Positions 6,106 through 13,275 of a DNA stretch of 13,348 bases are shown piece by piece; the first letter of the stretch is position 1, and each line of letters starts with the position of its first letter. The DNA is from an uncultured Selenomonadaceae bacterium (lineage in GTDB: Bacteria; Bacillota; Negativicutes; Selenomonadales; Selenomonadaceae), in contig CAJOKY010000103.1 in assembly GCA_905235425.1 (NCBI GenBank), positions 1 through 13,348 of the forward strand, written 5' to 3'. The notes under the pieces are model-generated. The model did not search any database, was not told where the DNA came from, and worked only from the letters and a program-made list of their open reading frames with translations. The position numbers were made by a program, and so were the translations under genes.

Positions 6106-7443
6106 ATGATTAAACATAAATTTTTACGCGCATTATTAATCGGCTTGACAAGTACTTTTCTTGTGACAGGTTGCGGCAGTGATTCTTCAACTACTTCAAC
6201 TACGGAAACGCCGCCTGCCGAACAGTCTCAAAAGACGGAAAAAAAATCTGTAAGTGATTTAGGCGAACATTGGACAAAAGACGCCAACGATATTTATGTA
6301 TGGAATCCTAAGCCGCAGGAAGGCGAAACAATGACGTGGAGCGGCGGATTTGTACAAGAAGGCGATTATAAATTTGCTGACGGCAAGGGAACTGTCACTT
6401 GGTACATTAACGGTGAAGTCGAACAGATTGATGAAGGTACTTTGAAAAAAGGTCAACGGCACGGGCGATTTCAGCATAAATTTTTGCCAAGTGGAAATGT
6501 TGTATACCGCAACTGGGATAACGGCGTTGAACTTCCGGAAGTCGATGCCAAAACAGCTGACATTAACGACGCCAAACAAGCATTCAAGAATTACCATAAG
6601 GCTATAACAAATAAAAATTATCGTGAAGCTTATGAAATTTTGTCTTATAAGCAAAAAGAATTTGTCGGCGATTATGATTCGTGGGTAAAGGGATTTTCTG
6701 ATACCATAAGCAGTGAAGTAAGTGCGATGACTTTAACTTCTTCAGAAGAAAATGCATGCACGTTTGACTATACTTTAACGGCACGAGATCGGCATGACAG
6801 CGGCAATGTGAAAGTCCAAGTTTTTGAAGGACAAGTCACAATGGCTAAGGACAAAGGTAAATGGTATGTGCGCTCCGCAAAATCAAGTAGAGTCAATGAA
6901 CAACTGGTTGATGAACTTGAAAAGAAACAGGAAGCTAAATTGGCGTCCGAACAAAAAAAGCTTGAAGAAAAATTTTCCAATACTTCTACAGAAAAAGATT
7001 TAGAAAAAGCCGCCAAAATATCGGCTAATGCGTCGAATAAAGAATATCTTGAAAGCATTCAACCGTTTGCATTGGCAGACCTTGTCAGAAAAGTTTGCGG
7101 CATAATGGGACTTTTTGAAGACGGCACTAATGCAGGACTTGAAAAATACACTATGACAATGTCTGTGCTTGCCGAAAATGAACGCTCAAGAAATACGCCT
7201 ATAAGCCGTGACGTTGCAAAGTATTTTGAATATGAAGCCCGAATAGCTGCTGCGCATATTTACGCTGATGATGCGGAGGGATTAGTTGATACAGCAGTGA
7301 CATACGCTCTTATTTTAAAATTAAACCTTGAACAAAGTGAAGTTGAAGATAAAATCCGTGCCGATGCAAAAAATTTTGGCGCTGATCTAAGCAGTTATGC
7401 AGAAACTGAAACAATACGACGAATCATAAATGTAATTAAATAA
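6106..7443 (+). CDS. Predicted lipoprotein with MORN-like and NTF2-like regions (445 aa)
   Basis: The N-terminus is a lipoprotein signal: basic MIKHKFLR, a hydrophobic stretch, and lipobox LVTGC with lipidated C23. A Ser/Thr/Glu-rich linker follows (about 24-55). Residues about 74-142 have MORN-like character (WSGGFVQEGDYKFADGKGT, EGTLKKGQRHGRF, SGNVVYRNWDNG). Residues about 150-262 resemble an NTF2-like fold: a helical AFKNYHKAITNKNYREAYE start, later strands, and a KGKWYV end, as in small lipoproteins with DUF4878-type domains. A charged coiled-coil-like helix (about 264-292) and a helical C-terminal domain follow. Homologous function is unknown to me, so I assign only a cell-envelope anchored protein, probably periplasm-facing. 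The ribosome site is weak (GGTAG). It is flanked by the RTX remnant and its own terminator, so it is likely a single-gene unit. Family-level assignments are by eye. Confidence 0.85.
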   Translation: MIKHKFLRALLIGLTSTFLVTGCGSDSSTTSTTETPPAEQSQKTEKKSVSDLGEHWTKDANDIYVWNPKPQEGETMTWSGGFVQEGDYKFADGKGTVTWYINGEVEQIDEGTLKKGQRHGRFQHKFLPSGNVVYRNWDNGVELPEVDAKTADINDAKQAFKNYHKAITNKNYREAYEILSYKQKEFVGDYDSWVKGFSDTISSEVSAMTLTSSEENACTFDYTLTARDRHDSGNVKVQVFEGQVTMAKDKGKWYVRSAKSSRVNEQLVDELEKKQEAKLASEQKKLEEKFSNTSTEKDLEKAAKISANASNKEYLESIQPFALADLVRKVCGIMGLFEDGTNAGLEKYTMTMSVLAENERSRNTPISRDVAKYFEYEARIAAAHIYADDAEGLVDTAVTYALILKLNLEQSEVEDKIRADAKNFGADLSSYAETETIRRIINVIK

Positions 7444-7459
7444 ATGGGTATAACTTTTT

Positions 7460-7486
7460 AAGCGTCCTTCATAGGGCGTTTTTTTT
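7460..7486 (+). terminator. Intrinsic terminator after the lipoprotein gene
   Basis: AAGCGTCC and GGGCGTTT pair as an 8-bp stem (two G-T wobbles) around a TTCATA loop, and the right arm runs into eight T. It starts 16 bases after the stop codon and precedes the fumarase cluster. Confidence 0.85.
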
Positions 7487-7578
7487 ATATAAAAATTTTA
7501 TACATACAGCGGCAGGATTTTCAACCGGCAACGGCAAATAAACACGCAAACAAAAAATAAATTTGTGAATAAAGCCAC

Positions 7579-7585
7579 AGGAGGG
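7579..7585 (+). promoter_or_regulatory. Ribosome binding site fixing the TTG start of the fumarase alpha gene
   Basis: AGGAGGG lies 7 bases (counted from AGGAGG) before the TTG at 7592. The frame is open to a GTG at 7565, but using it would bury this near-perfect site inside the coding region. Confidence 0.8.
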
Positions 7586-7591
7586 ATTATT

Positions 7592-8437
7592 TTGAGAGAG
7601 CTGGACGTAAAAGTTATAACCGAAAACGTCGCGGAAATGTGTAAAGAAGCGGCGTACTACCTGCCCGATGACGTTTATCGCGGCTTGAAACGCGGACGTG
7701 AAACCGAAAAATCCGAAGTAGGCAAAATCGTCCTTGACCAAATTATTAAAAACGCCGAAATTGCTAAGGCGGAAGATCGTCCGTACTGCCAAGATACGGG
7801 CATGACCATTGTTTTTTTGAAGGTAGGGCAAGACCTTCATATTGTCGGCGGTGATTTAAACGAAGCCGTAAACGCCGGAATTGCGAAAGGCTACACTACT
7901 GAAGGATATTTGAGAAAATCCGTTGTCGGCGAGCCGCTTTTCAATCGCGTAAACACCAAAAACAATACGCCGGGCGTTATTTATACTGAAATTGTACCTG
8001 GTGACAAACTTGAAATTACCATTGCGCCTAAAGGTTTCGGTTCGGAAAATAAATCCGGCATCAAAATGCTTGTACCTGCCGACGGCGTGAAAGGCGTTAA
8101 AAAAGCTGTAATGGAAATTATCATGCATGCAAGTATGAATCCCTGCCCGCCTATGGTTGTCGGTATCGGTATCGGCGGCACTATGGACAGAGCGGCGTTA
8201 CTTTCCAAAAAGGCGTTGACACGTTCGATTGACGAGCGTAACCCCATGCCGGAATATGCGAAGTTGGAAGAGGAACTTCTTGAAATGATTAACTCAACCG
8301 GCATTGGACCGCAACTCGGCGGCACGACTTCAGCGCTTGCAGTAAATATTGAGTGGGCACCTACTCATATTGCCGGACTTCCCGTCGCGGTTACGATCTG
8401 TTGTCATGCAATGCGTCATTCGCACCGCGTTTTGTAA
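7592..8437 (+). CDS. Class I (Fe-S) fumarate hydratase, alpha subunit (281 aa)
   Basis: The protein matches the N-terminal half of class I fumarases, which in many Firmicutes and archaea is a separate alpha subunit. It hydrates fumarate to L-malate, or the reverse, in the cytosol, using an oxygen-sensitive 4Fe-4S cluster (family knowledge). Visible signatures are RPYCQDTGM with C66, NPCPPMVVGIGIGG with C185, and the terminal CCHAMRHSHRV with C270/C271. C66, C185 and one of the last pair are the likely cluster ligands. GIGPQLGGTTSALAV is also a family hallmark. The length of about 280 is normal for the alpha subunit. The TTG at 7592 is used as start. It is 27 bases before the beta gene, and the two form the first part of the fum-sdh cluster. 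A tartrate dehydratase (TtdA-type) role cannot be fully excluded, but the sdh neighbours favour fumarase. Confidence 0.92.
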   Translation: MRELDVKVITENVAEMCKEAAYYLPDDVYRGLKRGRETEKSEVGKIVLDQIIKNAEIAKAEDRPYCQDTGMTIVFLKVGQDLHIVGGDLNEAVNAGIAKGYTTEGYLRKSVVGEPLFNRVNTKNNTPGVIYTEIVPGDKLEITIAPKGFGSENKSGIKMLVPADGVKGVKKAVMEIIMHASMNPCPPMVVGIGIGGTMDRAALLSKKALTRSIDERNPMPEYAKLEEELLEMINSTGIGPQLGGTTSALAVNIEWAPTHIAGLPVAVTICCHAMRHSHRVL

Positions 8438-8464
8438 AAGAAAATTTTAACGGAGGAAAATTAT

Positions 8465-9037
8465 ATGGCTGAAAGCATCAGAATTACTACGCCGTTTACA
8501 GAGGAAATGTCACGCAAACTTAAAGCCGGCGACAGCGTCCTCATAACCGGCACAATCATAAGCGCACGCGACGCCGCACATAAAGTTATGACAGAAGCGC
8601 TTGCACGCGGCGAAAAATTGCCCGTCGATTGGAAAAATCAAATCGTTTACTATCTTGGTCCCACACCGGCAAAACCGGGCGACCCCATAGGTTCATGTGG
8701 TCCTACCACTTCCGGCAGAATGGATGCATACACGCCGACAATGCTGGATCAAGGCATTAAAGGCATGGTCGGTAAAGGTTCACGTACTCCTGAAGTTGTC
8801 GAGGCTATGAAACGCAACGGCGCGACGTATTTTGCGGCAGTAGGCGGAGCGGCGGCTCTTATTGCAAAGTCTGTAAAAAGCTACACCGTGCTGGCTTATC
8901 CCGAATTGGGACCGGAAGCAGTTGCGGCGTTGGAAGTGGTAGACTTTCCTGCTATCGTAGTAATTGACTGCGAAGGAAATAATTTTTACGAGATAGGGCA
9001 AAAACCTTTCCGCAACTTCGACATTAATCAAATTTAG
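8465..9037 (+). CDS. Class I (Fe-S) fumarate hydratase, beta subunit (190 aa)
   Basis: A 190-residue protein matching the C-terminal half of class I fumarases. Signatures are GDSVLITGTIISARDAAH (about 22-39), the YYLGPTPAKPGDPIGSCGPTTSGRMD block (about 62-87) and MVGKGSRTPEVVEAM (about 103-117). The Thr/Ser-rich GPTTSGRMD loop and the lysine in VGKGS form the substrate side of the active site, shared with the alpha subunit (family knowledge). A clear GGAGG site lies 8 bases upstream of the ATG. It directly follows the alpha gene, so the two subunits are probably produced in a fixed ratio. Then comes a 90-base gap with a GGGA-rich inverted repeat before the sdh genes. Confidence 0.93.
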   Translation: MAESIRITTPFTEEMSRKLKAGDSVLITGTIISARDAAHKVMTEALARGEKLPVDWKNQIVYYLGPTPAKPGDPIGSCGPTTSGRMDAYTPTMLDQGIKGMVGKGSRTPEVVEAMKRNGATYFAAVGGAAALIAKSVKSYTVLAYPELGPEAVAALEVVDFPAIVVIDCEGNNFYEIGQKPFRNFDINQI

Positions 9038-9041
9038 ATAA

Positions 9042-9109
9042 TAGGGAAAAGGGAATAGGGATGAGGGATTAGGAAAAACTCCTCCCTGTTCCCTCGTCCT
9101 TGATCCCTA
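9042..9109. repeat. GGGA-rich imperfect inverted repeat between fumarase and sdhC
   Basis: The left arm (about 9042-9073) is a string of AGGGA-type units: AGGGAAAA, GGGAAT, AGGGATG, AGGGATT. The right arm (about 9079-9108) is the complementary series of CCCT/TCCCT units: TCCTCCCTG, TTCCCTCG, TCCTTGATCCCT. The arms can pair imperfectly as a long hairpin around a short AAAAACT loop. No T-tract follows, so it is not a classical terminator. It ends shortly before the sdhC ribosome site (AAGGAGG at about 9115). Confidence 0.75.
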
Positions 9110-9127
9110 CAAACAAGGAGGCTTGAC

Positions 9128-9751
9128 ATGTTTCACACAACTTTCTACTTAAGGCGCTTGCATTCGTTGTGCGGCTTGTTGGTACTCGGATTTTTTATCA
9201 TTGAGCATATGATAACAAACTCCGTAGCAATGGCAGGACCGACAATTTTCAACCAAGTAATGGGCATGGTTGAAGAAATTCCTAAACCGCTTTTCTATTC
9301 AATTGAAATTGGTATGTACGCAATACCTATTTTGTTTCACGGCATTTATGGAATTTATATTGCACTGCAGGCGAAAAACAATCCCCGCAATTACGGCTAC
9401 CTGCGCAACTGGAACTTTGCACTTCAGCGTTGGACGGCATGGTTTTTAGTTGTATTTTTAATTTGGCACGTCGGCTATCTTCGCATTTATGTAAAAGGCA
9501 TGACGGGTACGCCGATATCTTTTGAACTTTTGCAGAATATGTTCCAAAATCCCGTCGTAGCCGTGCTTTACATTTTGGGTATGTGGGCGGCAATTTTCCA
9601 CTTCTGCAACGGCATTACCACTTTCTGCATGACATGGGGCATTACCAAAGGACCGCGTGCGCAAAACGTCATTAGCCTTATCAGCATGGGTCTCTGCGCG
9701 GTACTTTGCATTGCAACCGTAATGTTCATGTCGAGCTACTTCATGTACTAA
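9128..9751 (+). CDS. sdhC: Succinate dehydrogenase/fumarate reductase cytochrome b subunit (207 aa, diheme type B)
   Basis: A hydrophobic protein with five membrane segments (about 12-35, 57-82, 103-120, 142-165 and 178-203). Histidines H12, H27, H71, H114 and H158 fall at nearly the same positions as H13, H28, H70, H113 and H155 of the Bacillus subtilis SdhC cytochrome b558, whose first four ligate the two b hemes (established knowledge). This places it in the type B, single-anchor family, which passes electrons between quinone and the iron-sulfur subunit. The ATG follows AAGGAGG at 6 bases spacing. Only 16 bases separate it from the flavoprotein gene. The direction of catalysis (succinate oxidation or menaquinol:fumarate reduction) cannot be read from the sequence. 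In an anaerobe fumarate reduction is likely. Confidence 0.93.
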   Translation: MFHTTFYLRRLHSLCGLLVLGFFIIEHMITNSVAMAGPTIFNQVMGMVEEIPKPLFYSIEIGMYAIPILFHGIYGIYIALQAKNNPRNYGYLRNWNFALQRWTAWFLVVFLIWHVGYLRIYVKGMTGTPISFELLQNMFQNPVVAVLYILGMWAAIFHFCNGITTFCMTWGITKGPRAQNVISLISMGLCAVLCIATVMFMSSYFMY

Positions 9752-9767
9752 GCGGAGGTAAAACGGT

Positions 9768-11564
9768 ATGGCAAAAGATATGTCTAAAAAAAGAATTGCA
9801 GTAGTAGGCGGCGGCATTTCCGGCTTGCTGGCTACGATTAAAATTTGTGAACTCGGCGGCGAAGTTGATTTATTCTCCTACTGCCCTGTTAAACGTTCGC
9901 ACTCACTCTGCGCGCAGGGCGGCATTAACGCCTGTATGGATACTAAGGGCGAACACGACAGCATTTATGAACATTTTGACGACACTGTTTACGGCGGCGA
10001 CTTTTTGGCAGACCAAACGGCGGTTAAAGGCATGGTTGAGGCAGCGCCTAAGCTTATAAAAATGTTCGACAGAATGGGCGTACCTTTCACGCGTACGGCA
10101 GAAGGCGTACTCGATCTTCGTAATTTCGGCGGACAGAAACATAAACGTACCTGCTTTTCCGGTTCAACTACCGGTCAGCAGATTCTCTACGCGCTTGACG
10201 AACAGGTTAGACGTTGGGAAGTTAAAGGACTTGTACATAAATATGAATTTTGGGAGTTCGTCAAGATTATCAAAAATAAAGAGGGCGTTTGTCGCGGTCT
10301 CGTTGCGCAGAGCATGAACTCAATGGAAATTCGCGCCTTCCGCGCAGATACAGTAATTTTAGCTACAGGCGGTCCCGGTCAAGTATTCGGTCGTTGCACT
10401 GCGTCAACCATTTGTAACGGCTCCGCAGTTTCCGCCGTTTATCAGCAAGGCGCTGAAATTGCCAATCCCGAATTTATTCAAATTCACCCGACCGCAATTC
10501 CGGGTTCAGATAAAAACCGCTTAATGTCTGAAGCTTGTCGCGGTGAAGGCGGGCGCGTTTGGGTTTATAAAGACGGTAAGCCTTGGTACTTCCTTGAGGA
10601 AATGTATCCTGCCTATGGTAACTTGGTGCCGCGTGACGTTGCAAGCCGCGCTATTTTCAAAGTCTGCGTACATATGGGCTTGGGCATTAACGGCGAAAAT
10701 CGCGTTTATCTTGACTTGTCACACATTGACAGCGGTTATCTTGAACGAAAACTCGGCGGCATTTTGGAAATGTATTCGGAATTTGTAGGTCAAGACCCGC
10801 GCAAAGTTCCTATGGAAATTTTCCCCTCTGTCCACTATTCAATGGGTGGCATTTGGGTTGATAGACTGCATAACACGAATATACCCGGACTTATGGCAAG
10901 CGGCGAATGCGATTACCAATATCATGGCGCTAATCGTCTCGGTGCAAACTCCCTTTTAAGCGCGGCTTATTCCGGCACTGTTTCCGGTCCTGAGGCAATG
11001 CGTTGGGCTAAGACAGGGCAACGCGGTTCAGAACTTACTGACGCTGAATTAGAAGCGGCTCGGCAGGAAGTTCAAAGCGAATACGATAAAATTTTGCAGA
11101 TGAACGGCACCGAAAATGCGCACCAACTTCACCACGAAATGGGCGACCTTATGTATGAATACGTTGCCATTGAACGCGATAACAACGGGCTTGATAAGGG
11201 GCTTGAAGGGCTTAAAAAGCTCCTTAAACGCTGGGATAATATCGGCATTACCGACCACTCCAAAGTTGCCAATCAAGAGGCTATGTTCGTTCGTCAACTG
11301 CGCAATATGATTCTTTACGCAATGGCTATCACGAAGTCCGCACGTATGCGCGACGAATCACGCGGCGCCCATGCAAAAATCGTACTTGAAAACGGCAAGC
11401 GTAAACTTGATAAAGACGGCGAATTGGTATTTATGGGACGCGATGACGAAAAATTTATGCGCGTCACTATCGTAAATTACGATCCCAAAACCGAAGAGCC
11501 GATTATAAGCTATCGTGAGTTCGATCATTCATGGATTAAACCGCGTCTTCGCAGTTACAAATAA
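9768..11564 (+). CDS. sdhA: Succinate dehydrogenase/fumarate reductase flavoprotein subunit (598 aa)
   Basis: The N-terminal Rossmann motif VVGGGISG (13-20 region) binds FAD. H45 in RSHSLCAQGGINA is the expected residue for covalent FAD attachment. Active-site signatures are HPTAIPGSDKN (H240), the ACRGEGGR block (R258), VPRDVASRAIF (R289, the likely catalytic proton-relay arginine) and VHYSMGGIW (H356). The ASGECDYQYHGANRLGANSLL segment is the FAD-domain signature. The C-terminal helical region and capping parts are complete, and 598 residues fits the type B family. The enzyme interconverts succinate and fumarate on the cytoplasmic face of the membrane. A GGAGG site precedes the ATG by 9 bases; a second ATG four codons on is a weaker alternative. 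It sits between the cytochrome and iron-sulfur genes in the usual C-A-B order. Confidence 0.96.
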   Translation: MAKDMSKKRIAVVGGGISGLLATIKICELGGEVDLFSYCPVKRSHSLCAQGGINACMDTKGEHDSIYEHFDDTVYGGDFLADQTAVKGMVEAAPKLIKMFDRMGVPFTRTAEGVLDLRNFGGQKHKRTCFSGSTTGQQILYALDEQVRRWEVKGLVHKYEFWEFVKIIKNKEGVCRGLVAQSMNSMEIRAFRADTVILATGGPGQVFGRCTASTICNGSAVSAVYQQGAEIANPEFIQIHPTAIPGSDKNRLMSEACRGEGGRVWVYKDGKPWYFLEEMYPAYGNLVPRDVASRAIFKVCVHMGLGINGENRVYLDLSHIDSGYLERKLGGILEMYSEFVGQDPRKVPMEIFPSVHYSMGGIWVDRLHNTNIPGLMASGECDYQYHGANRLGANSLLSAAYSGTVSGPEAMRWAKTGQRGSELTDAELEAARQEVQSEYDKILQMNGTENAHQLHHEMGDLMYEYVAIERDNNGLDKGLEGLKKLLKRWDNIGITDHSKVANQEAMFVRQLRNMILYAMAITKSARMRDESRGAHAKIVLENGKRKLDKDGELVFMGRDDEKFMRVTIVNYDPKTEEPIISYREFDHSWIKPRLRSYK

Positions 11565-11584
11565 GGTCGGAAAGGAGCGTAAAA

Positions 11585-12379
11585 ATGGCTGATAAAAAAG
11601 TTCGTTTTATTATAGAGCGGCAGGACGGTCCCGACGAAAAACCTTACGAACAGGAATTTGACGTTGATTACAGACCGGGTCTTAACGTCGTTGCCTCGTT
11701 AATGGAAATTCAAAAAAATCCTGTCACTGTTGACGGCAAGAGAGTTCCGCCGGTTACGTGGGAGTGCAACTGCCTTGAAAAAGTTTGCGGCGCTTGCATG
11801 ATGGTTATTAACGGCAGAGCGCGTCAAGCTTGTTGCGCACTTATCGACGAGTTGGAGCAACCTATTCGCCTGCAACCTGCGCGTACTTTTCCGGTTATTC
11901 GTGACTTGCTGATTGACCGTAGCATTATGTTTGAAAATCTGAAAAAGATTCAAGGCTGGATTGAAATTGACGGCTCATGGGAAGTCACAAACGCGCCGAT
12001 ACAAAATCCCTACACCGCGCAGTTGACTTACAAACTTTCGCAGTGTATGACGTGCGGTTGTTGCCTTGAGGCGTGTCCAAACGTCGATTACAGCTACTTG
12101 GGCATTGAAGGCTTGCGCGAGGCTAAAAGTCCGGTTACCGCAGATTTTATGGGTGCATCTCCCGTTGCACAAGCGTATCTGTTTAATTTAAATCCCGTCG
12201 GCGCATTCGACAAACCTAAACGTCTCAACGCACTTATGGAAAAAGGCGGAATTACCAGTTGCGGAAATTCGCAAAACTGCGCGGCGGTATGTCCCAAATC
12301 TTTACCGTTGCTTGACGTGTTAGCTCAGGTAAACCGTGACGTAAACATACAAGCTCTGAAAAATATGTTCAACTTCTAA
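11585..12379 (+). CDS. sdhB: Succinate dehydrogenase/fumarate reductase iron-sulfur subunit (264 aa)
   Basis: Carries the three clusters of the family. A 2Fe-2S plant-ferredoxin-type site is formed by C61, C63, C68, C71 and C83 (WECNCLEKVCGACM, then RQACC). A 4Fe-4S site is seen in CMTCGCCLEACP (about 154-165), and the 3Fe-4S site uses cysteines of CGNSQNCAAVCPKS together with the proline-following cysteine of the first motif. Electrons run from flavin to quinone, or the reverse, along this chain. An AAGGAG site lies 8 bases before the ATG, and the gap to the flavoprotein gene is 20 bases. It is the last gene of the cluster, with a terminator about 25 bases downstream. The length is normal for the type B enzyme. 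Confidence 0.96.
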   Translation: MADKKVRFIIERQDGPDEKPYEQEFDVDYRPGLNVVASLMEIQKNPVTVDGKRVPPVTWECNCLEKVCGACMMVINGRARQACCALIDELEQPIRLQPARTFPVIRDLLIDRSIMFENLKKIQGWIEIDGSWEVTNAPIQNPYTAQLTYKLSQCMTCGCCLEACPNVDYSYLGIEGLREAKSPVTADFMGASPVAQAYLFNLNPVGAFDKPKRLNALMEKGGITSCGNSQNCAAVCPKSLPLLDVLAQVNRDVNIQALKNMFNF

Positions 12380-12404
12380 AATCTATTGTACGTAAAAAAA
12401 ATAG

Positions 12405-12432
12405 CCCTGCGGCATTTAGTCGTAGGGTTTTT
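12405..12432 (+). terminator. Intrinsic terminator after the fum-sdh cluster
   Basis: CCCTGCGGC and GTCGTAGGG form a 9-bp stem (two G-T wobbles) around an ATTTA loop, followed by TTTTT and further T-rich bases. It lies 25 bases after the sdhB stop codon and separates the cluster from upp. Confidence 0.88.
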
Positions 12433-12482
12433 AATTTGAAGGAAAAAATTTTACATTGTCGAAGAAATTTCAAATCTTATGG

Positions 12483-12490
12483 AAGGGAAG
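12483..12490 (+). promoter_or_regulatory. Ribosome binding site fixing the upp start
   Basis: AAGGGAAG lies 7 bases upstream of the ATG at 12498. The frame extends upstream to a TTG at 12456, but no site precedes that and the resulting protein would be longer than family members. Confidence 0.75.
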
Positions 12491-12497
12491 AATTTTT

Positions 12498-13121
12498 ATG
12501 GTTACAGAAATTGACAATCCAATAATTGCCCATAAATTGGCGCAGTTACGAAATAAAAATACGTCGTCAAAAATTTTTCGTGAATTGGTAAAAGAAATTT
12601 CTATGCTGATGATTTACGAGGTGGGACGCGAATTTAAATCAGAAGAAGTCACAATAGAAACGCCGTCAACTTCCTGCCGCGTAAAAATTTTGCACGAAGA
12701 AAATTTTGTCGTCGTACCCATTCTTCGCGCAGGTTTGGCAATGGCGGAAGGCGTATTAAAAATTTTACACGGCGCTTCCGTCGGACATATCGGACTTTAT
12801 CGCGATGAAAAAACTCATAAGCCGGTAGAATATTATAGAAAAATGCCGCCGAATTTGGACGAAAAAGTTTTACTTGTCACAGACCCTATGCTTGCGACCG
12901 GTGGCAGCAGTTCTGCCGCTTTACAAATGCTTAGGGATAAAGGCGCTAAGAAAATTATTTTTATGTGTATCGTTGCCGCGCCGCAGGGCATTGAAAAAGT
13001 TTCGACGGAACACCCCGACGTATCGCTTTATACAGCATCGATTGATGACGGCTTGAATGAAAATTATTATATCATACCGGGATTAGGTGACGCCGGCGAC
13101 AGGATTTTTGGCACAGTTTAA
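12498..13121 (+). CDS. upp: Uracil phosphoribosyltransferase (207 aa)
   Basis: Converts uracil plus PRPP to UMP and pyrophosphate in pyrimidine salvage, in the cytosol. From the ATG at 12498 the protein is 207 residues, the usual length for Upp (about 208). It aligns by eye along its length: NPIIAHKLAQLRNKNTSS near the start, FRELVKEISMLMIYEV, VVPILRAGLAMAEG (about 76-89), VGHIGLYRDEKTHKPVEYY, the PRPP-binding loop LVTDPMLATGGS (about 125-136), VAAPQGIE, and the uracil-binding C-terminus IPGLGDAGDRIFGT. No break or missing motif is seen. It stands alone between the fum-sdh terminator and the convergent tRNA genes. No promoter clear enough to call is visible in the short upstream gap. Confidence 0.96.
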   Translation: MVTEIDNPIIAHKLAQLRNKNTSSKIFRELVKEISMLMIYEVGREFKSEEVTIETPSTSCRVKILHEENFVVVPILRAGLAMAEGVLKILHGASVGHIGLYRDEKTHKPVEYYRKMPPNLDEKVLLVTDPMLATGGSSSAALQMLRDKGAKKIIFMCIVAAPQGIEKVSTEHPDVSLYTASIDDGLNENYYIIPGLGDAGDRIFGTV

Positions 13122-13158
13122 TACAAAATTTTAAATTAAAACTAAAAAAATAAATACC

Positions 13159-13186
13159 AAAAAAGCCGTACCATTTGATACGGCTT
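13159..13186 (-). terminator. Intrinsic terminator of the tRNA unit (possibly bidirectional with upp)
   Basis: AAGCCGTA and TACGGCTT form a perfect 8-bp stem around an 8-base loop. On the minus strand six T follow at once (13164-13159), ending the tRNA-Trp transcript 12 bases after its encoded CCA. On the plus strand it is followed by AAAATTTTCTT, so it could also stop upp transcription less efficiently. Confidence 0.85.
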
Positions 13187-13198
13187 AAAATTTTCTTG

Positions 13199-13274
13199 TG
13201 GCAGGGGCAGAAAGAATTGAACTCTCAACCTACGGTTTTGGAGACCGGCGCTCTACCAATTGAGCTATACCCCT
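13199..13274 (-). tRNA. tRNA-Trp (anticodon CCA)
   Basis: A 76-base cloverleaf. The 5' acceptor AGGGGTA pairs with TGCCCCT (one wobble), with discriminator G and an encoded CCA end. The D arm reads AGCTCAATTGGTAGAGC. The anticodon loop CTCCAAA has CCA at 13241-13239. The T loop TTCAATT is closed by a short stem. The CCA anticodon assigns tryptophan. Confidence 0.95.
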
Positions 13275-13275
13275 A

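Noticed and set aside
7469..7840. 123-codon minus-strand open frame over the fumarase alpha start and the terminator
   Set aside because: It overlaps an intrinsic terminator, the leader and the conserved fumarase coding sequence, and has no family motif.
9042..9109. Intergenic inverted repeat as an intrinsic terminator or insertion-sequence end
   Set aside because: No T-tract follows the hairpin, no transposase or target duplication is visible, and the genes on both sides continue in the same direction.
9458..9817. 119-codon minus-strand open frame over sdhC and the sdhA start
   Set aside because: It is antisense to two clear genes and shows no motif of its own.
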